Assembly (NCBI GenBank): GCA_964036045.1
Contig: OZ038379.1
Coordinates: 81,746,562-81,810,561, forward strand
DNA length: 64,000 bases
Direction: 5' to 3'
Source: Eutreptiella sp. 'Long Island Sound 2002'
Lineage: Eukaryota > Euglenozoa > Euglenophyceae > Eutreptiales > Eutreptiaceae
A program made the position numbers and the translations under genes. Below the pieces are notes generated by a model. That model did no database searches and was not told the DNA's origin. It saw nothing but the letters and a program-made list of their open reading frames with translations. Within the stretch, counting starts at the first letter, position 1; each line of letters opens with the position of its first letter. Below, piece by piece: positions 20,101-30,186 of this stretch.

Positions 20101-23100
20101 TCGTCCAATCCATGCTTCTTGACTCTGGCCAATGCTTTGTTCGGCAGCAAGGGAAAGCCCACTTGCCCACTCTGAACATCCCTTCTTCAAAAGAGTGCAA
20201 CTTGTAAAAAGCCCATATCCATGTTTCTTGACCCCACTTCAATGCTTTGTTTAGCAGCAAGGGAAAGCCCACTTGCCCACTCTGAACATGCCCCTCTTTT
20301 ACAAAGTCCACCTTGTACAATTGTCCAATCCTTGCTTCTTGACTCTGGCCAATGCTTCGTTCAGCAGCAAGGGAAAGCCCACTTGCCCACTCTGAACATC
20401 CCTTCTTCAAAAGGGTGCACCTTGTAAAAGGCCCATATCCATGTTTCTTGACCCCACTTCGATACTTTGTTCAGCAGCAAGGGAAAGCCCACTTGCCCAC
20501 TCTGAACATCCCTTCTTCAAAAGAGTGCCACTTGTAAAACGCCCATATCCATACTTCTTGACCCCACGTCAATGCTTTGTTCAGCAGCAAGGGAAAGCCC
20601 ACTTGCCCACTCTGAACATGCCCCTCTTTTACAAAGTCCACCTTGTACAATCGTCCAATCCATGCTTCTTGACTCCAGCCAATGCTTTGTTGAGCAGCAA
20701 GGGAAAGCCCACTTGCCCACTCTGAACATCCCTTCTTCAAAAGGGTGCTACTTGTAAAACGACGATATTCATGTTTCTTGACCCCATTTCAATGCTTTGT
20801 TCAGCAGCAAGGGAAAGCCCACTTGGCCACTTTGAACATCCCTTCTTCAAAAGAGTGCCACTTGTAAAACGCCCATATTCATGTTTCTGGACCTCACTTC
20901 AATGCTTTGTTCAGCAGCAAGGGAAAGCCCACTTGCCCACTCTGAACGTGCTCCTCTCTTACAAAGTCCACCTTGTACAAACGCCCAATCCATGCTTTTT
21001 GACTCCAGCCAATGCTTTGTTCAGCAGCAAGGGAAAGCCCACTTGCCCACTCTTAACATCCCTTCTTCAAAAGAGTGCCACTTGTAAAAAGCCGATATTC
21101 ATGTTTCTTAGGCCCACTTCAATGCTTTGTTCAGCAGCAAGGGAAAGCCCACTTGCCCACTCTTAACATCCCTTCTTCAAACGAGTGCCACTTGTAAAAA
21201 GCCGATATCCATGTTTCTTAGGCCCACTTCAATGCTTTGTTCAGCAGCAAGGGAAAGCCCACTTGCCCAATCTGAACATCCCTTCTTCAAAAGAGTGCCA
21301 CTTGTAAAACGCCCATTTTAATTTTTTTTTCTGATCCCACTTCAATGCTTTGTTCAGCAGCAAGGGAAAGCCCACATGCACACCCTGAACATGCCCCTCT
21401 TCCACAAAGTCCACCTTGTACAATCGTCCAATCCATGCTTCTTGACTCCGGCCAATGCTTTGTTCAGCAGCAAGGGAAAGCCCACTTGCCCACTCTGAAC
21501 ATGCCCCTCTTCCACAAAGTCCACCTTGTACAATCGCCCAATCCATGCTTCTTGACTCCGGCCAATGCTTTGTTCAGCAGCAAGGGAAAGCCCACTTGCC
21601 CATTCTTAACATCCCTTCTTCAAAGGAGTGCAACTTGTAAAAAGCCCATATCCATGTTTCTTGACCCCACTTCAATGCTTTGTTTAGCAGCAAGGGAAAG
21701 CCCACTTGCCACTCTGAACATCCCTTCTTCAAAAGAGTGCCGTTTGTAAAACGCCCATATCCATGTTTCCTAACCCCACGTCAATGCTTTGTTCCGCACC
21801 AAGGGAAAGCCCACTTGCCCACTCTGAACATGCCCCTCTTTTACAAAGTCCACCTTGTACAATCGCCCAATCCATGCTTCTTGACTCTGGCCAATGCTTT
21901 GTTCAGCAGCAAGGGAAAGCCCACTTGCCCACTCCGAACATCCCTTCTTCAAAAGGGTGCACCTTGTAAAAGGCCCATATCCATGTTTCTTGACCCCACT
22001 TCAATGCTTTGTTCAGCAGCAAGGGAAAGCCCACTTGCCCACTCTGAACATCCCTTCTTCAAAAGAGTGCCACTTGTAAAACGCCCATATCCATGTTTCT
22101 TGACCCCACGTCAATGCTTTGTTCAGCAGCAAGGGAAAGCCCACTTGCCCACTCTGAACATCCCTTCTTCAAAAGAGTGCCACTTGTAAAACGCCCATAT
22201 TCATGTTTCCTGACCTCACTTCAATGCTTTGTTCAGCAGCAAGGGAAAGCCCACTTGCCCACTCTGAACGTGCTCCTCTCTTACAAAGTCCACCTTGTAC
22301 AAACGCCCAATCCATGCTTTTTGACTCCAGCCAATGCTTTGTTCAGCAGCAAGGGAAAGCCCACTTGCCCACTTTGAACATCCCTTCTTCAAAGGAGTGC
22401 AACTTGTAAAACGCCGATATCCATGTTTCTTACGCCCACCTCAATGCTTTGTTCAGCAGCAAGGGAAAGCATACTTGCCCACTCTGAACATCCCTTCTTC
22501 AAAAGAGTGCCGTTTGTAAAACGCCCATATTCATGTTTCTTGACTTCACGTCAATTCTTTGTTCCGCAGCAAGGGAAAGCCCACTTGCCCACTCTGAACA
22601 TGCCCCTCTTTTACAAAGTCCACCTTGTACAACCGTCCAATCCTTGCTTCTTGAATCCGGCCAATGCTTTGTTCAGCAGCAAGGGAAAGCCCACTTGCCC
22701 ACTCTGAACATCCATTCTTCAAAAGGGTGCACCTTGTAAAAGCCCCATATCCATGTTTCTTGACCCCACTTCAATGCTTTGTTCAGCAGCAAGGGAAAGC
22801 CCACTTGCCCACTCTGAACATCCCTTCTTCAAAAGAGTGCCACTTGTAAAAAGCCGATATCCATGTTTCTTAGGCCCACTTCAATGCTTTGTTCAGCAGC
22901 AAGGGAAAGCCCACTTGCCCACTCTGAACATCCCTTCTTCAAAAGAGTGCCACTTGTAAAACGCCCATATTCATGTTTCTTGATCCCACTTCAATGCTTT
23001 GTTCAGCAGCAAGGGAAAGCCCACATGCACACCCCGAACATGCCCCTCTCTTACAAAGTCCACCTTGTACAATCGTCCAATCCATGCTTCTTGACTCCGG

Positions 23101-26100
23101 CCAATGCTTTGTTCAGCAGCAAGGGAAAGCCCACTTGCCAACTCTGAACATGCCCCTCTTCCACAAAGTCCACCTTGTACAATCGTCCAATCCATGCTTC
23201 TTGACTCCGGGCAATGCTTTGTTCAGCAGCAACGGAAAGCCCACTTGCCCACTCTGAACATCCCTTCTTCAAAAGAGTGCAACTTGTAAAACGCCCATTT
23301 TAATTTTTTTTTCTGATCCCACTTCAATGCTTTGTTCAGCAGCAAGGGAAAGCCCACATGCACACCCTGAACATGCCCCTCTTCCACAAAGTCCACCTTG
23401 TACAATCGTCCAATCCATGCTTCTTGACTCCGGCCAATGCTTTGTTCAGCAGCAAGGGAAAGCCCACTTGCCCACTCTGAACATGCCCCTCTTCCACAAA
23501 GTCCACCTTGTACAATCGCCCAATCCATGCTTCTTGACTCCGGCCAATGCTTTGTTCAGCAGCAAGGGAAAGCCCACTTGCCCATTCTTAACATCCCTTC
23601 TTCAAAGGAGTGCAACTTGTAAAAAGCCCATATCCATGTTTCTTGACCCCACTTCAATGCTTTGTTTAGCAGCAAGGGAAAGCCCACTTGCCACTCTGAA
23701 CATCCCTTCTTCAAAAGAGTGCCGTTTGTAAAACGCCCATATCCATGTTTCTTAACCCCACGTCAATGCTTTGTTCCGCACCAAGGGAAAGCCCACTTGC
23801 CCACTCTGAACATGCCCCTCTTTTACAAAGTCCACCTTGTAGAATCGTCCAATCCATGCTTCTTGACTCTGGCCAATGCTTTGTTCAGCAGCAAGGGAAA
23901 GCCCACTTGCCCACTCCGAACATCCCTTCTTCAAAAGGGTGCACCTTGTAAAAGGCCCATATCCATGTTTCTTGACCCCACTTCAATGCTTTGTTCAGCA
24001 GCAAGGGAAAGCCCACTTGCCCACTCTGAACATCCCTTCTTCAAAAGAGTGCCACTTGTAAAACGCCCATATCCATGTTTCTTGACCCCACGTCAATGCT
24101 TTGTTCAGCAGCAAGGGAAAGCCCACTTGCCCACTCTGAACATCCCTTCTTCAAAAGAGTGCCACTTGTAAAACGCCCATATTCATGTTTCTTGACCTCA
24201 CTTCAATGCTTTGTTCAGCAGCAAGGGAAAGCCCACTTGCCCACTCTGAACGTGCTCCTCTCTTACAAAGTCCACCTTGTACAAACGCCCAATCCATGCT
24301 TTTTGACTCCAGCCAATGCTTTGTTCAGCAGCAAGGGAAAGCCCACTTGCCCACTTTGAACATCCCTTCTTCAAAAGAGTGCCACTTGTAAAACGCCGAT
24401 ATCCATGTTTCTTACGCCCACCTCAATGCTTTGTTCAGCAGCAAGGGAAAGCATACTTGCCCACTCTGAACATCCCTTCTTCAAAAGAGTGCCGTTTGTA
24501 AAACGCCCATGTCCATGTTTCTTGACTTCACGTCAATTCTTTGTTCCGCAGCAAGGGAAAGCCCACTTGCCCACTCTGAACATGCCCCTCTTTTACAAAG
24601 TCCACCTTGTACAACCGTCCAATCCTTGCTTCTTGAATCCAGCCAATGCTTTGTTCAGCAGCAAGGGAAAGCCCACTTGCCCACTCTGAACATCCATTCT
24701 TCAAAAGGGTGCACCTTGTAAAAGCCCCATATCCATGTTTCTTGACCCCACTTCAATGCTTTGTTCAGCAGCAAGGGAAAGCCCACTTGCCCACTCTGAA
24801 CATCCCTTCTTCAAAAGAGTACCACTTGTAAAAAGCCGATATCCATGTTTCTTAGGCCCACTTCAATGCTTTGTTCAGCAGCAAGGGAAAGCCCACTTGC
24901 CCACTCTGAACATCCCTTCTTCAAAAGAGTGCCACTTGTAAAACGCCCATATTCATGTTTCTTGATCCCACTTCAATGCTTTGTTCAGCAGCAAGGGAAA
25001 GCCCACATGCACACCCCGAACATGCCCCTCTCTTACAAAGTCCACCTTGTACAATCGTCCAATCCATGCTTCTTGACTCCGGCCAATGCTTTGTTCAGCA
25101 GCAAGGGAAAGCCCACTTGCCCACTCTGAACATGCCCCTCTTCCACAAAGTCCACCTTGTACAATCGTCCAATCCATGCTTCTTGACTCCGGCCAATGCT
25201 TTGTTCAGCAGCAACGGAAAGCCCACTTGCCCACTCTGAACATCCCTTCTTCAAAAGAGTGCAACTTGTAAAAAGCCCATATCCATGTTTCTTGACCCCA
25301 CTTCAATGCTTTGTTTAGCAGCAAGGGAAAGCCCACTTGCCCACTCTGAACATCCCTTCTTCAAAAGAGTGCCGTTTGTAAAACGCCCATATCCATGTTT
25401 CTTGACCCCACGTCAATGCTTTGTTCCGCAGCAAGGGAAAGCCCACTTGCCCACTCTGAACATGCCCCTCTTTTACAAAGTCCACCTTGTAGAATCGTCC
25501 AATCCTTGCTTCTTGACTCTGGCCAATGCTTTTTCCAGCAGCAAGGGAAAGCCCACTTGCCCACTCTGAACATCCCTTCTTCAAAAGGGTGCACCTTGTA
25601 AAAGGCCCATATCCATGTTTCTTGACCCCACTTCGATGCTTTGTTCGGCAGCAAGGGAAAGCCCACTTGCCCACTCTGAACATCCCTTCTTCAAAACAGT
25701 GCCACTTGTAAAACGCCCATATCCATGTTTCTTGACCCCACGTCAATGCTTTGTTCAGCAGCAAGGGAAAGCCCACTTGCCCACTCTGAACATGCCCCTC
25801 TTTTACAAAGTCCACCTTGTACAATCGTCCAATCCATGCTTCTTGACTCTGGCCAATGCTTTGTTCGGCAGCAAGGGAAAGCCCACTTGCCCACTCTGAA
25901 CATCCCTTCTTCAAAAGGGTGCACCTTGTAAAAGGCCCATATCCATGTTTCTTGACCCCATTTCAATGCTTTGTTCAGCAGCAAGGGAAAGCCCACTTGC
26001 CCACTCTGAACATCCCTTCTTCAAAAGAGTGCCACTTGTAAAACGCCCATATCCATGTTTCTTGACCCCACTTCAATGCTTTGTTCAGCAGCAAGGGAAA

Positions 26101-26398
26101 GCCCACTTGCCCACTCTGAACATGCCCCTCTTTTACAAAGTCCACCTTGTACAATCGTCCGATCCATGCTTCTTGACTCCGGCCAATGCTTTGTTCAGCA
26201 GCAAGGGAAAGCCCACTTGCCCACTCTGAACATGCCCGCATGAAATCCACCTTGTCCAAACGCCCACTCCTTGCTTTTTGACTCCAGCCAATGCTTTGTT
26301 TAGCAGCAAGGGAAAGCCCACTTGCCCACTTTGAACATCCCTTCTTCAAAAGAGTGCCACTTGTAAAAAGCTGATATCCATGTTTCTTGACCCCACAA
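17150..26398. repeat. 110-bp satellite inside the Helitron, ~84 copies
   Basis: Unit: ATGCTTTGTTCAGCAGCAAG, GGAAAGCCCACTTGCCCACT, CTGAACATCCCTTCTTCAAA, GAGTGCCACTTGTAAAACGC, CCATATCCATGTTTCTTGAC, CCCACTTCA. Two subtypes alternate irregularly: one with CTTCTTCAAAAGAGTGCCAC, one with CTCTTCCACAAAGTCCACCT. Each unit carries a hairpin, GCAAG, loop GGAAAGCCCA, CTTGC. There is higher-order structure: the block from about 21,345 reappears at 23,327 (1,982 bp, 18 units), and blocks at 17,579-18,557 and 18,901-19,600 reappear 3,192 bp (29 units) downstream. A marker unit with an AATTTTTTTTTCTG insertion lies at about 18,125, 21,317 and 23,299. Two or three diverged units also occur at 40,130-40,330 in the deletion derivative, so the array grew from a short internal minisatellite. 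Frames within it are artefacts. Confidence 0.95.
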
Positions 26399-26423
26399 AG
26401 TCCAAAATGTGAAACACCCTTCG

Positions 26424-26511
26424 ACCTTTGGCAAGCCACGGCAAATGACTATATTGCTGCCGGCGCCACCGGCTGCGAAGCTCAAGCCATTGCTACTACT
26501 TGAGTCCGGTC
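26424..26511 (-). other. Shared 3' element with GC hairpin, copy 2
   Basis: Minus-strand match to 12,160-12,256, including the GCCGGTGGCGCCGGC hairpin and AGCAATATAGTC. It lies between the J-domain stop and the satellite array, in the sense of the Helitron coding strand. It could be a 3'-UTR element of the transcript or the old terminus of another element nested here. Confidence 0.6.
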
Positions 26512-26539
26512 GGTTGAGGCGAAGCACATATGAAGCTTT

Positions 26540-27016
26540 TTAATGCAATTTATACTTGTCCTTCAAGAGATTGTATGCCTTCAAAATCAATTGAAAGCGA
26601 TCCGTGGCCCAAGAGTCTTTAGACTTATCAGGATGCAGTTGAACACTGAGCTTTAGGTAATGTTTGCGAACATCTTGAGCACTTGTGGCACCCAGTAGAG
26701 TTAGAGCCATGGTGACTTTGTCCTTCGACTTCGACAATAGTGATGAAATTTCAACCAATCTGGATCCCGGCACGGCGGAAATGTGGCATGGAACCCAAGG
26801 TGTGGGAGGACCATGCATTGATTGGGTGGAAGAAGAAGAAGATGACGATGATTGGATGGGCGTTGCACATGCACCGGGTGTGGTGGTTTGTGGCGATAGT
26901 GAGGCGGCTTTAGGAGGTGAAGTTGCATGGCATGTTGTTGCCGGTGTTGATGTGGATGAACGGTGTCTCCGCTTTGAAGGTGCGGTGGGTGAAGTTTCAT
27001 TGTCACGTACACGTTG
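26540..27016 (-). CDS. DnaJ J-domain, C-terminal extension of the Helitron protein
   Basis: From 26,710 down to the stop near 26,542 the minus strand encodes MALTLLGATSAQDVRKHYLK, then LSVQLHPDKSKDSWATDRFQ, then LILKAYNLLKDKYKLH. This is a J-domain pattern: LLG start, helix II with basic residues, the HPD tripeptide at about 26,628-26,636, and helix III with RFQLILKAYNLLKD. HPD is what stimulates Hsp70 ATPase. In the same frame, 26,711-27,016 reads as a Ser/Thr/Pro-rich linker (polyserine near 26,840), far more protein-like than the helicase frame over the same bases. The two frames meet at a run of 10 A (27,017-27,026 as T on the plus strand); one extra A would fuse helicase, linker and J-domain. 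Programmed slippage, decay or an assembly error could explain the break. Confidence 0.65.
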   Translation of the reverse strand, partial: QRVRDNETSPTAPSKRRHRSSTSTPATTCHATSPPKAASLSPQTTTPGACATPIQSSSSSSSSTQSMHGPPTPWVPCHISAVPGSRLVEISSLLSKSKDKVTMALTLLGATSAQDVRKHYLKLSVQLHPDKSKDSWATDRFQLILKAYNLLKDKYKLH

Positions 27017-30000
27017 TTTTTTTTTTGTTCTAGTCCTTGTTGTCCTCGTTCATCTAGCAAGGTACGTGCTTCGGAAGGGGCGTTGATGAAAGTGTCTTCA
27101 TCCAATGCAGGTTGCAGCACAGTGTCAATGATATCCCCTTCCATTTCTTGTCTTTCACGGGTGTGTGTATTTGTACCCCTACATTGCCTTTTGCGGGCTT
27201 CTGGAGACGGTGTATTCATTGGCCGTTTGCCACTCGAGTGGGGCTCGACGTTGGAAGCATGTTGTACATTCTCTTCTTGGCCGGCATTGCTGGGATTATG
27301 TTTGCAACTTGCTTCATGCAGTCGTCGCTGATGTGGAGTGGCGAACACCCGACCACATTGCTTGCCGCAAGGAAATGTTCCTTTTTTAGGGGACTTCTTG
27401 GATCCCCTGCGATGCATTCTCTTGTCGTGGCCTCTCATGTCGTAGTCAATATCCCAGTCACGATACATGGCCTTCAACAAGTTGTGAGCATTCTCATAGC
27501 TCGTTTTCAACATATATCGAACAACCATGACTTTGGGAACAAGTGACTCCAATCGGCCCCGCCAATCTTCTGGTGCCTCTTCATGGTTCCGCAAGCGAAT
27601 AACACGAAGACCATCACCTGTGCGAACCCGGCTAATGCCCACGTAGAAGGCGTTGTACGTCAACGCAAGTAGGCTCTTGTCATCCACGACCAAGATGATT
27701 TTATCCATTGACCTACATTGCACCCCATGATATGTTGATCCCAAGGTCAATCGGAAGGGATGTGCGTGAGTGTACAAAGACCCACCGCCTTTGGTGCGCA
27801 CAGCAATGTACCGATGAATGTTGATCTTGCGTTGCACTTGCATGAGCGGAACAACGACCTTTGATGCATCATGTTGCATTCCACTTGTACTTAAGGCCGA
27901 AGCATCAATGGCAATGGTGACACAAAATGGTGGGAACTCAAGCATCACTACGTTACCAGCACGCGCATCACGGATCTCTTGCGCTCTACTTTGCGCTTCA
28001 TCGGCATGCGGGACAATGCTATGCAACCGCCCTTGGGTGCCGTTGGACAATCCTTTCTCTGGTCTTAAATTGCTTGTGAGGCAACAAGGTGCTTGTGGGA
28101 CAAAGTATGCGGTCATGTCTTTCACCGTATCATATATGAAATTTGAATTGTGTCCAAACTTCTTTTCATACTTGTCAACCATTGGCAACCGCCAAGCTAC
28201 AATGGGCAATCCTCGAGCAATAGCAAATCGTTGAAGCATGACTTTATTCACAGCGTGAAGGGTCTTTTGATCAGTGCTAACGATTGTGGTTTCTTGCCAC
28301 GTAGGGTCCTTGAATTCCTCTGGGGTGATTTCCACGATGGTATCCAAGAATTCCATGCGTGTTTGCAAAGCACTAGTGGTCCACTCAGGGAAGGCGGATA
28401 CCGATGCAGCATATCGTGGATCCGTGGCTCTATGTTGTTTCACGAGACTCACCTCATCAAACTTTTGGAACAATTCCCGGCCAAATACATCATTCAAGTC
28501 TTGCCCACCAACTTGGACTTTTACGGATCCAAACAATTCCGTTTGACCAACAGGCGTCAATTGCACGAAATCACCCATCAATACCACGCACATACCGCCA
28601 AATGGTTTATCTTGGCATTGCATGATCTCACATAGGCGGCTATGAACATCCCGTAGCATGCGACAACCAACCATTGAGACTTCATCCACTATCAACACTT
28701 TGCAACCTTCAAAAAGTGTACGCAAGCGGTGCAACTTTGCCTTGTCGCTCTCGCATTGTAGCGTTTCACTGTCTCCATCAAAAACAGCAAGACCCAATGC
28801 ATGATGGATGGTAGATCCATTTGCCAGATTACTTGCGGCGATTCCTGATGGAGCAACAAATCGCACAACGTTCCAACCAAAGCTTTGTCGTAATCTTGCA
28901 TGGATTTCCCGTGCCACCCAACTCTTTCCTGTTCCTCCGCCAGCATGTAGGAAGACCAAAGGTGCAATTGGCTTTGCGGATGAGTCGCACGTGGCCTCTA
29001 ACCACACGTAATTTGTGATCCTGTCAATGATCTCTTCTTGATCTGGACTTCTTGTTGATCTAATGTGACCACCACATGTGGAAGAAACATCTGTCTCCGG
29101 GGACTCCTCCTCAGCCTTGATATCATCGAATACTCTTTGGGCATGGGAGTAAATATCATCTCCATGTGGGTAATGATCATCATCGCCCAAAGCATAAAGA
29201 AACTTAGTTTCTTTTTCCCGTGAGGCATGACTCACTGCCGGTGCCAACCCCAATTGCAAATTCAATGCTTCTTTGAGGATATCAAACTCCTCACTTGAAG
29301 CCGAACGTCCTCTTTTATTTGCGTTTTGGGCTCTTTGAATTGCTTCTTGCATATCGTGCACCGCTTCGGCGAACGTGGTATCTTCCACCTCCGTTCTCGT
29401 TTCCTTCAGCTCCGCCATCTCCTTACCCGCGTTGAAATCAATATCCAACGGGTGCCTCACACCCCAAATCTTCCTACAACGCTTTCGAATGTCATCCGTC
29501 AATGACTTTCGCAAGCCATCATAGTGCCCAATCTTCTTCAACTGGAGAACCATGGAATGCCGACTGCGCTCCAAGTAGCTTGCATGTGCGGTCTTGCAAT
29601 GTTCCTCCCATTGCAAGTAATCGTTCCAAGTGATTTGGGGCAGTTGTTCGATATCCCAAGGAACGAAATTGCACATGACAAACTTGGCCCATGCCTTCCT
29701 TGTGCGAGCACTACCATCCACACCGGGCCACACGGGCATGCGCTTCCCTGCCAAGATAGGGCACCTAGATTGTGACACTAGGTATTGCACATAATTGCTA
29801 TCATCAAGCAAATGCCGGGGATGGAAATCAAACATGGCATTTTCAGGGCGTCCATCATTGACTCCGTCGTTAACTTCAATAGGGTCCGTTGCACGCCGTT
29901 GCTCTACTTTGATGAGACAACAATACTCAAGAGCGCAAAGGGCCCTAAGCCGCTTCCCACGACAAGCATAATTGATGGCTGGCGTGATAGCAATTTGCCT

Positions 30001-30186
30001 GGTTTCCAATCCTTCACCCACTGTGTAAAGGTACGCTCGGCATGTTGCATCCGCATCGGATTGCGCCACATCCATTGTCAAAGAGTTCAGGTGTTCCACA
30101 AGAGTATTGTCGTCTTCTTGGTCATCCTCTGAAGAAGTTGTGCCATTGTCATTGGGAGGCGGATGTGTGGGCGTTTGTGATGCTTG
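26701..30186 (-). CDS. Helitron helicase domain (PIF1-type, SF1)
   Basis: Follows the Rep segment in the same frame after a single TAG (30,187-30,189). An acidic Ser/Asp/Glu linker leads into the helicase. Visible motifs: Walker A HAGGGTGKS (about 28,922-28,946), Walker B VLIVDEVSM (about 28,670-28,697), GDFVQLTPVG, the QHRATD block, NGTQGRL and, near the end, TYHGVQ and FYVGISRVRTG. This is the full PIF1-like set used by Helitrons to unwind DNA during rolling-circle transposition. A C2H2-type finger (CGKQCG with HQRRLHEASC, 27,297-27,372) follows. Beyond the A10 tract the frame becomes His/Pro/Leu-rich and stops at 26,701; the alternative frame there encodes the J-domain. Confidence 0.85.
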   Translation of the reverse strand, partial: QASQTPTHPPPNDNGTTSSEDDQEDDNTLVEHLNSLTMDVAQSDADATCRAYLYTVGEGLETRQIAITPAINYACRGKRLRALCALEYCCLIKVEQRRATDPIEVNDGVNDGRPENAMFDFHPRHLLDDSNYVQYLVSQSRCPILAGKRMPVWPGVDGSARTRKAWAKFVMCNFVPWDIEQLPQITWNDYLQWEEHCKTAHASYLERSRHSMVLQLKKIGHYDGLRKSLTDDIRKRCRKIWGVRHPLDIDFNAGKEMAELKETRTEVEDTTFAEAVHDMQEAIQRAQNANKRGRSASSEEFDILKEALNLQLGLAPAVSHASREKETKFLYALGDDDHYPHGDDIYSHAQRVFDDIKAEEESPETDVSSTCGGHIRSTRSPDQEEIIDRITNYVWLEATCDSSAKPIAPLVFLHAGGGTGKSWVAREIHARLRQSFGWNVVRFVAPSGIAASNLANGSTIHHALGLAVFDGDSETLQCESDKAKLHRLRTLFEGCKVLIVDEVSMVGCRMLRDVHSRLCEIMQCQDKPFGGMCVVLMGDFVQLTPVGQTELFGSVKVQVGGQDLNDVFGRELFQKFDEVSLVKQHRATDPRYAASVSAFPEWTTSALQTRMEFLDTIVEITPEEFKDPTWQETTIVSTDQKTLHAVNKVMLQRFAIARGLPIVAWRLPMVDKYEKKFGHNSNFIYDTVKDMTAYFVPQAPCCLTSNLRPEKGLSNGTQGRLHSIVPHADEAQSRAQEIRDARAGNVVMLEFPPFCVTIAIDASALSTSGMQHDASKVVVPLMQVQRKINIHRYIAVRTKGGGSLYTHAHPFRLTLGSTYHGVQCRSMDKIILVVDDKSLLALTYNAFYVGISRVRTGDGLRVIRLRNHEEAPEDWRGRLESLVPKVMVVRYMLKTSYENAHNLLKAMYRDWDIDYDMRGHDKRMHRRGSKKSPKKGTFPCGKQCGRVFATPHQRRLHEASCKHNPSNAGQEENVQHASNVEPHSSGKRPMNTPSPEARKRQCRGTNTHTRERQEMEGDIIDTVLQPALDEDTFINAPSEARTLLDERGQQGLEQKKNNVYVTMKLHPPHLQSGDTVHPHQHRQQHAMQLHLLKPPHYRHKPPHPVHVQRPSNHRHLLLLPPNQCMVLPHLGFHATFPPCRDPDWLKFHHYCRSRRTKSPWL

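Noticed and set aside
17150-26398. Dozens of 60-170-codon frames in the 110-bp array as a gene family
   Set aside because: They are the same satellite unit read in different frames on both strands, ending at stops fixed by the unit.
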